Assembly: GCA_961205875.1 (NCBI GenBank)
Contig: OY540814.1
Span: forward strand, 28,402,151 to 28,466,150
Direction: 5' to 3'
Source of the DNA: Sialis fuliginosa
Lineage: Eukaryota; Arthropoda; Insecta; Megaloptera; Sialidae
DNA: 64,000 bases
Part shown: one piece after another, positions 10,041 to 21,504 of the stretch
Position numbering within the stretch: position 1 is the stretch's first letter
Layout: every line of letters begins with the position of its first letter
Made by a program: the position numbers and the translations under genes
The notes under the pieces: model-generated
What the model saw: only the letters and a program-made list of their open reading frames with translations
The model's database searches: none
What the model was told of the DNA's origin: nothing

Positions 10041-12000
10041 TACCGCGGAAGCCTCAAGACTTGTATAATTAACTGTTATCAGAAAAGTCCGCTCAGCATA
10101 CTTCTTTGAATTATATTGACTATATTAAATTTTTTAAATATTAATTCTAAATATAATGTACATATAATCGAATTTTACAAAAACCGTTTTTGAAAAACTG
10201 AAAATATATTGACATAAATTTAAAATTGATTTTTCTGTGAATAGCACCCTAAAGGCTAGAATCGCTTACAACAGATTCCAAATTTAAAGACAAACATCAT
10301 CGGTTATCTTTTTCTATCAAGTTTAATATATGTATTTAAATACTAAAATTCGGAATATCAAATATTTATTGCCACAAAATGTACGTATATAATTTTCAAT
10401 AGATTACATAATAATTTAACTGCACAAATATATATGAGTACCTATTATAAACGAAGAGTAGTTCTTTATCTAGCAAATGAATTTCAAAATATCTGTCTTT
10501 GTTTGATACATGGAGAAATGATTTAAATATTATAATAATCTACTAAGTTTGTAATAAACGAAAATGAATACAAACTGCAAGCGATTGTACATATTAACTT
10601 TTCAGAAAAATCGATCAAATTCGACTTCATGTTTGTTTCATGAAGTGAGAGCCCTTTAATGATAATTTTTAGTCCGACATATGTATTGCATTACCCTCCT
10701 GGCATCGGTCCTGCCGGTAACATATGCGAAGTTGTGTAGATACTAGGACAGATACTGTCAAAGCTGACACAAAAACAAATACATTCTAATTTATTGGTTG
10801 ATAATTCGGAGGAAAGACTTGCACGGTTATCTTGTGCTGTAAAGTGTTCCATTTCTTTCTTGTACAATCTTATCTGAAATGTGCAAAACCATTAGCGATG
10901 TTTTCTTTGACCACTGGCTAGTTATGATATTTGCGAAGTTATTAAACTGTTATTTTCTAGATATTTCTTTGTTTACTTTGTCCTTTCTCAATTCTTTTTC
11001 GTTGTTATTTGCGATAATGTGTTAGGTGATGATTGTTTTTCTTCATGTAGTTGTGGAAGTTACTTTAGTTCTTTTATCTTTTGATTTTCTCTGTCTGGAA
11101 AAAACTGGTATGTGTAGATAGAAGTTATATTTTTAATTATTATTATTTATGGTAGATTTTAATATTAATTTGAAATTGTGTCTTCCTGATAGGGAAAACA
11201 AAACATATTCCACAAAAAATAACGGGTTTAATAGGCATGATGCCCAATTTTAAAAAAACTATTTTATGATGATCTTACGTGTCTCTTATTTCCAAAAAAA
11301 ATGTTTATTTCTGCAGAAAATAAAGGTTTAATCACAGTAATTGACCCTTTTAAAACTAATTTTAAATTTGACACCAAAACGCACGCAGGTGTCATGGCGC
11401 ATTTTTGACGTCACGCCTATGTAAACACTCCTTGTCAACAATAATAAATCCTTGTTCCATCGCTAATGTTTCTCGGTTTTACTTTTGGTACATTGATAAT
11501 TTAAAACCACAAAATAATTTATAAACAGTGAAGATATTAATGAAACAAAAATGACGTTTACGTAGCCGTGACGTCATCCACTCTGACTGGTGTTTTATCA
11601 AACATGGCGGATTGCTGTATTTTGCGTTTTTATTTTAACAAAAATCATATTAATCTCGCTATTAATATAAAAATAAATATATTTTTAACTTATTTCATTA
11701 TTTAAAATCGTAATTTCAGTGATACTTTGTTACTATAAATTTTCAATACATATATCTACTTTAAGAATTGAATAAAAATGTAACTGAAACTTTACTTATA
11801 AGTTTAATATTTTAATGTTTTCATTTGTATCAGAATATAATTGCACTGTGCAATACTAAGCAGATGTCGGAGTACAAATAACAAAATCTGCATTTCTTTT
11901 TCTGGTCACCGCAGATGCATTTCTAATCAAGCGTGCACCAAATCATATAAATAAACAATATCGTAATTTTGTATCCGGTATTATGGTCGTACAATATGCA
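10041..12000. other. AT-rich unique DNA with two CRE-like palindromes
   Basis: TGACGTCA occurs at about 11409 (TTTTGACGTCACGCC) and 11569 (CCGTGACGTCATCC), about 160 bp apart. ACATGGCGGATTGCTG follows at 11603. The frame from that ATG is only 33 codons and soon becomes low complexity. The arrangement could be a promoter or a repeat relic. A short moderate-GC stretch lies at 10690-10760. Nothing else was recognised. Confidence 0.35.
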
Positions 12001-12260
12001 ATTTTAATCAACGGTACGTGCATCACATGTTCTTTGTAATGTATGTTGTACACCTCAACATGTGCTCAAGTGGAAGCGGCTGCATTGCGTACCTTGACGA
12101 GCTGCATTTGTTCGGATCAAAGAGGGGGCACGTGCGAGCACGGGCGCGTGGCCGGCCCGCAACGCGTGCCGCGAATACTTACCCACCCCCCCCTACTCTT
12201 ACCACTTACCTCTGTGCTCTCTTATGATTTCTGTAATGATATCGGTGCGGTACTGGACAG
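12000..12260. other. Unique GC-rich islet
   Basis: GGGGGCACGTGCGAGCACGG and GTGGCCGGCCCGCAACGCG mark a short, strongly GC-rich segment. Two overlapping plus-strand frames of 69 and 86 codons cross it without recognisable domains, and the overlap argues against both being coding. It is possibly a CpG-rich regulatory islet. Confidence 0.4.
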
Positions 12261-12285
12261 CAGTGGCGTAATGAACAAAAGTTTA
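12261..12285 (+). mobile_element. hAT-type left terminus, solo
   Basis: CAGTGGCGTAATGAACAAAAG matches the CAGTGGCGTAR start of many hAT elements. No partner end was found. Confidence 0.35.
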
Positions 12286-12346
12286 TTTTTTAGGGTTATG
12301 TAGAAAACTTCGTTCTGTCTGTCTGTCTATCTCATTTATATACCAA

Positions 12347-12750
12347 TTAAGGGGGCAGACCCAATTAGAATTTGAAAAAATCGATTTTTTTGCATTTTCT
12401 CAAAGTAGAATATTTCAAAAGTATTCTCTGAAAATTTCAGACGATTCAGTGTAAGTTCCAAAATAAATTTTTTATCTGCATGCAAATCGTATACTCAAAA
12501 CTTTAAACGCGTTTTTTTCGAAACCATCGGTGATATATATACACTGTAACTTGAGAACGGCTTTGCCGATCGGTTTGAAATTTTTCTCACTTATTCTATA
12601 CATAATTGTCCTCCGGATGGACGAAGGATTTTTTTATAGCCGAAAATGCGAGTGAAATTTTAGTCGAATAAAGAACTTTGACTTTCAACATCCGCCATTT
12701 TGTGAAAATTCAAATTTTTTAAAATCCCTTCGTCCATCCGGAGCATTATG
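12347..12750 (+). mobile_element. TTAA-flanked element Q, left arm
   Basis: TTAA (12347-12350) is followed by GGGGGCAGACCCAATTAGAA. About 390 bp then reads as the reverse complement of 15330-15699 and of 48500-48846. The arm contains TTGAGAACGGCTTTGCCGAT and an inner stem: ATTGTCCTCCGGATGGACGA near 12606 faces CCTTCGTCCATCCGGAGC near 12726. TTAA target sites are used by piggyBac and Kolobok-type transposons. No transposase was seen. Confidence 0.65.
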
Positions 12751-13629
12751 TCATTAGCTAATGATCCCTTTTGTTTTGTTTTTTAGTTCAGATGATCTAG
12801 TGACGAGCAGCAGTGATCACGGCAAAACACTTCTTTTTTTTGAACCCCTCCCAAATTTGCTGTATCCCACTTATTTTTTAATATTTTGCCATAAAAAAAT
12901 TATAATATTTATATAAATACATGTGGAAAAACATTTGTTATTAATTATTTTAATGCGTGGCCAAAAAAAACTAGGTCTTCTGTTTTATGAATTCAAATTT
13001 TTTTTTGTATCAGATTTAGATTCTTACAGTCGCCTACATGTAACTCTACTCCTTTATTTGTTATAAATTTTTAAAAGTTTATGAAACGTTGAATTTAAGT
13101 ATTTTCAATAATGAAAATACATATTTTAAAACTAATAATAATACTTTATAATTTTTCGAACGACTGTGCTTCTATGTTCTGGTCTATAATGGACTGCTTA
13201 GATAAAACTTAGGTTGTTAAAAAATATTTAAAAAAGTCCAATCTCTTAATTATTTCTATTGACAAATACATTAATAAATGAAAACGGTTTGTACTCGTAT
13301 ATGTATATATAAAGCACCCTTATCATCAGTATTTGAACACGCCATTGTCGGACTATAATGGGCATTCCAGGTGGATCTGAGTGCGCCTTGTTCCCGTGGG
13401 ATGCTGGATCAAGAGGTCTTGTGTTTCACTTGATCGTATCGCTCGGTTTTGGGGGTTGCAGATAGGTATTGAATTTAATGTAGATAAATGTTAATCATAA
13501 TTGGGTTCATGTTGAGTAGAACATGAGTAGTTCTATGAGAAAATATTAGAGTTTGCTATCAGATATTTTCGATTTTATTTATTTACTTCATATACCTACG
13601 TACAATTTTCGAATTTGTGATCGCATTTT
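12751..13629. other. AT-rich DNA with a GC islet at 13350-13460
   Basis: The islet (CATTCCAGGTGGATCTGAG, TTCCCGTGGGATGCTGG) has no repeat match or recognised coding potential. The rest is AT-rich. Confidence 0.35.
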
Positions 13630-14002
13630 AAAATGAAAAAAAAAAGACAAACATTTTTCGTTCCGTGTCTGTCTGTCAAGTGAATCCTTGTCACACGCAT
13701 AACTTATGAACCATTGAACCTATATTAATGAAACTTGGTTGGATAGTCCCATTACAAAATCATCAAAATCGTATGTATGGGGGAGGGGTGACATTCCAAA
13801 ATATTTATTTTTTCAAGATATCTCAAGAACGACATATGATACGTGATTTTTATTTTTTATTATTTGCTTTGACATATTAAATGTTATTTTGATTTTTAGA
13901 TTTTAGATTTAGATTGAAATTGTCAAAAAATTAAAAATATACGAAAAAATAATCAGGTGCGTTTTAAGAAAAATTTCGAACTAATATTTTTTTAGTAAAA
14001 TT
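13630..14002 (+). mobile_element. DR1 copy b (ends missing)
   Basis: Matches DR1 from the TTTTCGTTCCGTGTCTGTC block through AAAAATTTCGAACTAATATT. Both termini are lost. It is cut off exactly where a hAT-MITE end begins at 14003. Confidence 0.75.
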
Positions 14003-14030
14003 AGTTGAAAAACTACTTTTCCAATCTCTA
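14003..14030 (+). mobile_element. hAT-MITE terminal fragment (28 bp)
   Basis: AGTTGAAAAACTACTTTTCC followed by AATCTCTA is the right terminus of the MITE at 576-852. It is joined directly to DR1 copy b. Confidence 0.7.
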
Positions 14031-14164
14031 AATTTATTTAATGAAATAATTTCCATCGTATCGCTATGCTGAGTACACAATTCGGCTTAAAATAATGATT
14101 CAATATCGGCTAATACGTAACTTATTTCAGCTCAATGTTCTTACAGGTCAAAAAACATAATAAA

Positions 14165-14408
14165 TAGAGATTGGAAAAATAGTTTTTCAAATATTGCGTA
14201 AAAATACATTTATTGTAATTTTTATTACATATCTCCACCGTTTTCAGAAAACTGGTTTGATTGAACACAATTTGAAATCATTTTACTGCTTCGTTTGCAC
14301 TAATTATTATTAAATCGTAAAAAAAAACTATTTACCAACTATTTTCCGAAAAAAAAATTCAACTAGTAACTATTACATTGAAAATAACAACTATTTTTCC
14401 AATCTCTA
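14165..14408. mobile_element. hAT-type MITE, copy 2 (reverse orientation)
   Basis: A 244-bp element with the same TAGAGATTGGAAAAATAG and CTATTTTTCCAATCTCTA ends as 576-852, its interior being the reverse complement of that copy. Flanking octamers are ATAATAAA (14157-14164) and CTAATAAA (14409-14416), a 7/8 match consistent with an aged 8-bp target duplication. Confidence 0.8.
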
Positions 14409-14416
14409 CTAATAAA

Positions 14417-15283
14417 TTATATTTGTAAATGATATGTATATTAAAATAAATTCCAAACAGACTAAACAATATTCTCTGCAATAAATCAGCTAGAATTATG
14501 TACTAAAACACACCAACCGAAAGCTGAAACTTAAAAACGTTGATATTAGACACGAGAGTTTATTTTTATAACAACACCACAGAGGAAAACATAATTAAAT
14601 GCTTCATTTGAAGTTACCTTGTATTCTTCGTTTAATTATATCTCTATCCATAAAAATTAAAGAAATTAAACAAAACTATTAATTTAAAAATCTCGACATT
14701 AATTGGGAAGTAAGCGGCCAGGTATAACATTAAGCGTTTCTTGTCACCAAGTAAATTAACTGTGGCTGTACCGAACTTTCTGAAGCATCTCTAGATCTGG
14801 CAACGAGAAAAATCTCATTTTGATAAACCTGCAACCATTAATCACGGTTTTTATCACAGCCGGGTGCAAACGTACCGTCGTTGCATACCTCGTTCACACG
14901 TATGCATGAAAACGTCACGTCTCAAATACGTGTGTGTGTGGGTGGGGTGGGGGGAGGGGGTGAAGGAAAGGGAAGGGGAGGGTTTAATGGGCGATCGCTA
15001 TACCGTTATAAAATTTATGTTCCTTTTTTACTATCCATTTTTATTTTCTCATATTAGCACAGATATGCTCTTATCTTTTCATTTTCTTGATGCTTTGTTT
15101 TTGTTTTTATGCTTTCGTGAAGTTGAAAATCTATTTTCTTTTACCTTTGTAATTTATTGCAATTTCAGTCGAATTTAATTGTTATATGTTTTTGTAAAAA
15201 AATTTTTTGTTATGTAAAAAATTATTAATCAATAATGTTTTTTTTTCTATAACCGCGTAAAATAGAAGGCTTTTTCATTGACT
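14417..15283. other. AT-rich DNA with a G-quadruplex-prone tract
   Basis: 14938-14985 contains GGGTGGGGTGGGGGGAGGGG followed by further G-runs, a plus-strand G4-type pattern. A 104-codon frame at 14864-15178 spans it. The frame is low complexity and then phenylalanine-rich, as expected by chance. The rest is AT-rich. Confidence 0.4.
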
Positions 15284-15316
15284 AATACTTTTGCGCTCGC
15301 CGTGCGCAAAAGTATT
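15284..15316. repeat. Perfect 13-bp hairpin
   Basis: AATACTTTTGCGC and GCGCAAAAGTATT face each other around the 7-nt loop TCGCCGT. It lies just inside the right arm of element Q. It could be an element-internal structure, and there is no U-tract typical of a small RNA terminator. Confidence 0.7.
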
Positions 15317-15329
15317 TACTGCTTTCCGA

Positions 15330-15703
15330 AAATTTTGAATTTTCACAAAATGGCGGATATTGAATGTCAAATTTCTTTATTCGACTAAAATTTCACTCGC
15401 ATTTTCGGCTATAAAAAAAATAGTAATCGTCCAAAAAAAAAATCCTTCGTTCATCCGGAGGACAATTATGTATAGAATAAGTGAGAAAAATTTCAAACCG
15501 ATCGGCAAAGCCGTTCTCAAGTTACAGTGATCACCGACTTCGAAAACATGGTTTCGAAAAAAATTGGAAACTTACACTGAATCGTCTATGGACAGGACAT
15601 TTGTCTGAAATTTTCAGAGAATACTTTTGAAATATTCTACTTTGAGAAAATGCAACAAAAAAATTGATTTTTTCAAAATTCTAACTGGGTCTGCCCCCTT
15701 TAA
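15330..15703 (-). mobile_element. TTAA-flanked element Q, right arm
   Basis: The reverse complement of the arm at 12351-12740, ending CTGGGTCTGCCCCC then TTTAA (TTAA at 15700-15703). It lacks a roughly 50-bp block present in the left arm and keeps a 17-bp block (GTCCTGTCCATAG) missing there. The two arms are therefore old. Either they bound one 3.35-kb element (12347-15703), or they are two separate insertions in opposite orientation. Confidence 0.65.
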
Positions 15704-15960
15704 AGCGAATCACTTTTATTCACATATCGATAAACAAGGTGTCCCCGCATATACACACAATATGTGTGCGTGGACGGACAACGTGGACAACACTTTCGGT
15801 GACGGGGCTTTCTTCAATCTATGTCGCAGCGGTCCCCGGGGAGGCGGCCTGCCCAGGGCGCCACGTGCGGCCGTCACGTCGTCCAGCTGCTACCGGACAA
15901 CACACACACACACACACATGTTGGGTGGGCGTGGGTGTGGGTGGTTTACTTTTTATGTTT
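15704..15960. other. GC-rich islet with (AC)n
   Basis: 15780-15895 is strongly GC-rich (CCCGGGGAGGCGGCCTGCCC) and ends in an (AC)n run at 15898-15918. Three plus-strand frames of 66-113 codons overlap here, the longest starting inside element Q. I see no domain and regard them as GC-islet artefacts. Confidence 0.45.
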
Positions 15961-16943
15961 CCTGGTAACGAAACTGCATTATATTAATAATAAAAAAAAT
16001 ATAAAAAAAACTTTTTTTTAAAACAATTTGCCTTTTAAAAAGCTGAAAATAAAATTCAGTTAGACTCTTTTCGTACTAAATATTGCATTTAAAAAAAAGT
16101 TGATTTTGTTCATACTAGAAGAGTTTTAAAAAATGTCTCTTCTAGTATGAAAATTAATTAATGGCTGAAAACACACTTTTTTTAAACTGTAATAACTAAT
16201 AAAGTTTAAATTTTTTTAAGTTGAAAAATAAACATTCTGTAGTACAGAACATTCACTGAAAATTAAAACTTGGTATCTTCAACTGTTTTTGTTTTATTAA
16301 ATTATTAATAATGGAATCATGCTTGTCTTTGATTAACGATAAAAGTTTTTGTAAAACCTTTATTTTTGTACAACTGTTTGTATGTGTTCTCAAAGACTTA
16401 TATAATCGATTCCCAGCATAAAAAAGTAAAATTTTCAATTCTTTGGGAAATAGTAACACTAAAATCTTATTGTTGAGTTTTTTTTATTTTAAACCAATTC
16501 AAAATACTTTTTTTCTATGAACGTTTCATGAACTGTCCATTTCAACAATAAGATAATAACTTTTAATATCAAATATAATAGACAGTATCATAAAATACAT
16601 GTTTTAGAGAAAATGCGTACCATAAACTTTCGGTATTTTTATAAAATTCGTATAAATATCCGTTGGGTTTTCCATAAAAGTAAATTTATACGAGCCTAGA
16701 ACACATACATAAAGTAATTTAAAAGTATTCCAAGGAAATGTATCTTCTTGTATACTGAATCTATCATAGTCTTCATAACAAAGACACCTGGGTCCCCTTA
16801 AAACTAAAAACAAAAACTACATCAGACTTCAAAAGACACCGCGACGGGGGATGACGCAATCTGTAGCCAGAGGCGATTCTACGTTAGGCAGGGCTGCCAA
16901 TATAACAGTATTCATTGGAATTACTATAGAAGCCATAACTATA
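15961..16943. other. AT-rich DNA with a 13-bp inverted repeat
   Basis: CATACTAGAAGAG (16111-16123) and CTCTTCTAGTATG (16137-16149) form a perfect stem with a 13-nt loop. The rest holds chance frames only. Confidence 0.5.
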
Positions 16944-17284
16944 CAGTGTATATCCAAGTTGATTAAGACATGGGAGCAATTAGAAGTGTTGTAGTAGCCT
17001 TTGGTCAAATTTTACGATGTGTTATTGGTGCATTTTAAAATGCCGCCACAAAATTTAATAAAATAGTCAATCGTATTTTGTTTTCAAATTTATATCTGCC
17101 AAAAAATATTATTATAATTTTATCTAGGATGCTTATACTTATTAAAGTTGAAACAAAATACTGTTGATTTATTTAAAATTTATCAGTTAGTTTCGAGGCG
17201 GCATTTTAAAATACACCAATCACATATCGTTAAATTTGACCAAAGGTTACTACAACATTTCTAACTGTCCCTATGTTAAATTGG
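16944..17284. mobile_element. TA1 mariner-type MITE, copy 1 (right end lost)
   Basis: TA followed by CAGTGTATATCCAAGTTGAT, then inverted inner segments (GTGTTGTAGTAGCCTTTGGT at 17000, ACCAAAGGTTACTACAAC near 17240). It matches 40568-40976 but stops before the terminal GGAATACACTG. The TA target and long inverted repeats point to the Tc1/mariner group. Confidence 0.7.
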
Positions 17285-17321
17285 AAAACAGTAAGACTCA
17301 GGTGAATTTGTAGGTAACAAT

Positions 17322-17510
17322 ATGACACACAAAAATAATGATAAAAAAATACCACATATTATAGGTACTTTTAAAGAGAAATGTATTTTTCATAAAAATT
17401 TTCAAAACAATATTATTATTTTTTTTACTTTGATGAGTAATAACTATGAACTGGAAACACGGACAGTAATAACGCTAATACTGAAAAATACGTTAGTTAA
17501 TTACCTATGA
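17322..17510 (+). repeat. Repeat block also present at 62110-62200
   Basis: AATAACGCTAATACTGAAAA followed by ATACGTTAGTTAATTACC matches the sequence before element U at 62160-62200. There TTAA is followed by GGGCGGGG instead. This copy therefore looks like the unoccupied TTAA site. The 62-codon frame over it has no domain. Confidence 0.6.
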
Positions 17511-18054
17511 AACTGTCTCATTGTGGTTGCTCTAGTTACATTACTTTAGAAGTTATGAGATAATCTTTGTTTGTGAATACTACTCGGAAGGAATTTTTTC
17601 AACAACCTGTAGCTCAGAGGGTTTTGAAGATAGACCCCCCTTTTAATTTTAATTTTTTACTCACAATAACCCAGGGAATCAGCTCCTAAAATGTTTGTAT
17701 CCCAAACCGGACCACCCTGTATATGAATTCGTAATTTCTCGCTGTTTTAGAGTAAAATGTATACGAATCATTTATAATTCAAATGTGGTCTTTAATTATA
17801 AGCTATTAATACTTCACATAAAATCTGAGAGGCATAATGTGTCTTTAAGCTACTACATAATAGATGAATGTACATATATTGTACATCCCTGATAAGGTGA
17901 ATGCAGTAGCACTCAGCCCACCTCTGTGTACGTGAATACACGGTAATGAAGTGTAGGGGTCCTTTGAGATAGGATATAAAAGTTTACTGTGGGCCTGATA
18001 ATATACACACGCCACGCTACCTCAAAGGTATACTCCTACCGTTCGACGAATGTG
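17511..18054. other. Element end CCACCCTGTATA and unique DNA
   Basis: 17580-17722 ends in GGACCACCCTGTATATG, resembling the fragment at position 1. 17890-18050 is moderate-GC unique DNA. A 65-codon frame at 17695-17892 has no known motif. Confidence 0.4.
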
Positions 18055-18760
18055 TATACAGCATGCTGTGTATGTGCGGCAGGAGCGTGTACAATAGTTC
18101 TGATTGAGGGGGGAAACGTACTTTCAATTTGATTTACAATTTATTGAAAAAATAAACATTAATTTTTTTGTTTTTCGGTCTTATATAGGTTGAATTTGAG
18201 ATGTTGTGTATACAACATGCTGTGTATGTGCAGCAGGAGCGTGTACACTAGTTCTGACTGAGGGGGGAAACATACTTTCAATTTGATTTACTATTTATTG
18301 AAAAAATAAACATTGAATTTTTATTTTTTTGTTTTTCGGTCTTATATGGGTTGAATCTGAGCTGTTGAGAATCCCCCATACCCCCCTGCTGTGTACGTGC
18401 AACAGCAGCGTGTACACTAGTTCTGACTGAAGGGGGAAACATACTTTCAATTTGATTTACAATTTATTGAAAAAATAACTATTCATTTTTTTGTTTTTCG
18501 GTCTTATATAGGTTGAATCTGAGCTGTTGAGAATCCCCCATGCCCCCCTGCTGTGTTTGTGCAACAGGAGCGTGTACATTAGTTCTGACTGAGGGGGGAA
18601 ACATACTTTCAATTTGATTTACAATTTATTGAAAAAATAAACATTGAATTTTAATTTTTTTGTTTTTCGGTCTTATATACATAGGTTGAATCTCTGAGCT
18701 GTTGAGAATCCCCCATGCCCCCCCCCACCTCTCCCGCTCCCAATCAGAATAAATTCCCCC
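18055..18760 (+). repeat. SatJ: about 165-bp tandem repeat, 4 units
   Basis: Units start near TGCTGTGTATGTGCAGCAGG at 18064, 18218, 18387 and 18549 (spacings 154, 169, 162). Each carries GAGCGTGTACACTAGTTCTG, GGGGGGAAACATACTTTC and TTTTTCGGTCTTATATAGG, with AATCCCCCATGCCCCCCTGC joining the later units. The first unit is the most diverged, and the array ends in a C-rich tract. Confidence 0.9.
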
Positions 18761-18779
18761 AAAATATATTATGGTATAT

Positions 18780-19230
18780 TTATAAAAAAAAATCAAATTC
18801 AAAAACTGTTGAATTTAGTTATTAGATATACTTTTCAGTGTTTCTAGGGTTTTTTTTTCAAAAAGTTTTTTTATTTTTCCTTTTTGAGTGGTGTATTTAG
18901 AAGTTTATGGCCAAATTTTGATGAAATTTGTACGGGACAGCCACGAGAGTATATTCTTTCAAACAAAAAAAAAAATTCACCGAATTGGTACATAAATACT
19001 TAAAAATGTATGTACCTACTACTATACAGAAAAATTGAAAACTTTATTTTTTGAATTCCGTGGTCAGATTTTGAAAAAAAAACTATATGGGAGTTAAATA
19101 GGGAGTTTACTCTTTCAAACAAATAAAAATCGTCCAAATCAGTGTATATTTGTCGGAGTTATCTCCAAATATAAATAAAAAATATTGACAAATTGAAAAC
19201 CTAATTTTTTTAAGTCGGTTAAAAAAATAG
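18780..19230 (+). repeat. Dispersed insect-type repeat remnants
   Basis: 18800-18840 repeats the AACTGTTGAATTTAGTTATT motif of the 8972 hairpin. 18895-19225 alternates ATTTTGATGAAATTTGTACG-like and ATTCTTTCAAACAAA-like segments and closes with AAGTCGG. The style is that of relaxed insect dispersed repeats whose copies end in ACCGACTT. The class is unknown. Confidence 0.45.
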
Positions 19231-19608
19231 TTTCGATTGCAGATCAAAATGAATTTTTCTGGAGGGGAAGGAAAGCACTAGATGCGCTCGTGGCGTGCCA
19301 CAAGACAACACATATGTGTTGTTTTTATGAAGGAATAGCGCAGGAGATGGTGTTGTTGTAGTTGTATACAAGAAAAGGTGTTAGAACTAACTTGGTGTTT
19401 TTATTTTTACTCAAGTTTGTGTGAATGGAATCTGAAAGAACGAGCCAACTTTTTGTGTATAGATACAATAATGTATATGAGGTATTGTCGGGTACATTTG
19501 TGCGGTTTGGCGAACTTGTAAAGTTGCTTTTTTTTAATTGGATGATGGAATTGTGTGTAATTTAATTAAGGGGTAGAATTAAAGATGAAATACTTGATTT
19601 TATCAATA
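19231..19608. other. Unique DNA
   Basis: A short GC-richer segment (CTAGATGCGCTCGTGGCGTG) is followed by an ACACATATGTGT palindrome and AT-rich sequence. No gene was recognised. Confidence 0.35.
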
Positions 19609-20010
19609 ACTAGCTGGGCCCGCGTGGAATACGAAATTATTAAAATATATAGTTGAATTAAGTACAAACACGATTAGTTATTAATGTAATAAAAACCAAA
19701 CAACACTTAAATTACCTACCTAACAAAAACGAATCAGAACAAAAAGTATAAATAATTTTTGTTCTATTTAAATTCAAAAGTTAATTATTGAAAACAAAAT
19801 AAACAATTGACAATTAAAAGAACACCGGCACGCTCCCTCCTTGCCGCACGCCGCGTACGAATCGCCCTTGCGCGAATAATATGTTCCCGTATGTATATTT
19901 CGATATTTTCTAAACTGTACGAACAAATGGGATACTGTAAAGGGCAAATATTAGATATAGTGACATTTCTACGCGCGACCTGTTTTATCATAACAGAAAT
20001 CTATATTACC
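19609..20010 (+). mobile_element. Family N, head part (copy 1)
   Basis: It begins AACTAGCTGGGCCCGCGTGG, a head shared by a widespread class of insect dispersed repeats, and continues through ACAATTGACAATTAAAAGAA and a GC-rich stretch. It matches 26600-26978 in reverse orientation. Two 68-codon frames on opposite strands over the GC-rich part are not supported as genes. Confidence 0.65.
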
Positions 20011-20599
20011 TAACCCTCTTCTTCTTCTTCATGGGTTTTATCTCTGTCAGCTCCTACCTAACCTAATTTCCGTACGAACGAAATCGCGGGTAACAAAAAT
20101 TGTAAAAAATAAATTAAAATTTAACATAAAATACCAGAGTGAGTGAAACTTGGCTGCTACAATCGATTCGGGCTGTCAGAAGTCTTACTTTGAGCTTTTA
20201 TATCAACCATTAATATGCAATATTTGTTGCCAAATGATATATTTTGCAACTGTAATAGCTTTCAATCAACAGTGATTTTAAATATCAGCAGATACGTAAA
20301 TTTTGTTCTAATAAAACCAAAAATAACTGTATATATACTTCAATAAAACGCACTCACGACGGCTAACAACACCGACAACGTATTACAAACAGAATTAAAT
20401 ACGAGTAGCAAGTTAACAGCGCGATTATTTAATTTGCATACTTTGTAACTGATATAGGTAGCCAATTTTAGCTGACGAGTACCGACTTTCAGAGTACAGT
20501 GGGCGTTCGGAAAATCGAACTCATATCTCATCAATTTGTTAAAATTAAGGAGAAAGAATGTAACGAAATATGTCACAATTAAAAGCTTAGGATAAGCTA
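20011..20599. other. Unique AT-rich DNA
   Basis: CCTAACCTAATTTCC scraps are present near 20060. A 78-codon minus-strand frame at 20340-20576 lacks any recognisable motif. No repeat match. Confidence 0.35.
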
Positions 20600-20975
20600 A
20601 TTAATCCTTAATATATATAAAGCTCAACGTCTCTCTGTCTGTCTGTATGTCCGTTAGTGCGCTTATCACTCTTTTAATTCATGGGTACATTCTCTGGCCA
20701 GGTTATAGGCTATATTTTGTTACGTTAGGTAATATAACAACTAAGCAGTGACGATAATAGTAAATCAAGTCGGAAAAAAATTTGCTTCGGCGCGCTATTT
20801 TGCAATACGCTGCCTAAACCGTTTAATATTGAACAAAATAATGTATTAAAGAATTGTGTAGAATCAACAGATCTACAATAAAGTCAGCGACACCATATGT
20901 CTAACTTTTATATTTAAGCCACAATGACTGCTTTTATGTTATTATGACCTGCAAAACATTAATCCTTATCGAAAT
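20600..20975 (-). mobile_element. Family N, tail part (reverse orientation)
   Basis: Starts TTAATATATATAAAGCTCAA followed by CGTCTCTCTGTCTGTCTG. It passes through TCTCTGGCCAGGTTATAG and AAGTCAGCGACACCATATGT and ends near CAAAACATTAATCCTTATCG. It is the reverse complement of 39210-39490 and partly of 26465-26600. The 39 kb copy shows the head-to-tail order. Confidence 0.7.
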
Positions 20976-21504
20976 TTGTTTTTTAATTTTCCTAAAAGGT
21001 ACTGTATTAAAAATATTCATTAGCACGTAGTTCCACTGTATCCACTTTGTAACTTTTTACTTTGCAAGGTATATACAGCGCTACCCTCACCGCTAATTCT
21101 TTATCATTAATGCTTGCGCCAGACCACACGACTAAAATTTGAGTTTTAAATTGAGTTACTTTATTCATTACGCTATGAGTAACTGCGAGTGGGCGTCTAG
21201 GGTGTATAGGGGGGGGGGGGGGGGGGGAGGGGGGGGGGAGGGGGGGGGGCACGGCCGCTGTAGCTGACTTGTTTACAGATTTATGTTTGTTCAGGTAAAA
21301 ACTCCTACATTATTTACATCGTTTGTGGATTACATTTGAAGTTTCACCATGTTTAATATATGCATGTGAGATATTTTAATGTAGGTATAATTTTTCATTT
21401 AGTTTCCTGCATCATAATTTTTAATTTTTAGATTATGCGGTTTGTGAGTGTAACGGTAAATTATATTTAGTATAATGTGAAAAATATTTTTTTTTAATTT
21501 CGGT
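20976..21504. other. Unique DNA with a 41-bp G-tract at 21209-21249
   Basis: Runs of 19, 10 and 10 G separated by single A bases, then CACGGCCGCTGTAGCTGAC. On the minus strand this encodes only proline. 21010-21200 is moderate-GC unique sequence. Such a tract could form a quadruplex and is error-prone in sequencing. Confidence 0.7.

Noticed and set aside
14864..15178. 104-codon frame
   Set aside because: The first half translates a G-rich simple tract and the second half is T-rich sequence giving phenylalanine and leucine; stop codons are merely depleted by composition.
15627..15968. The longest open frame (113 codons) and its overlapping frames
   Set aside because: It begins inside element Q and spans a GC islet and an (AC)n run in three overlapping frames at once; no domain or codon preference.
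20060..20070. CCTAACCTAA motifs near 20.06 and 27.0 kb as telomeric repeat (insect TTAGG)
   Set aside because: Only one or two CCTAA units occur at each site, inside family N or AT-rich DNA; not a telomere array.
21007..21252. Proline-rich 81-codon minus-strand frame
   Set aside because: The prolines are the translation of the poly-G tract at 21209-21249.
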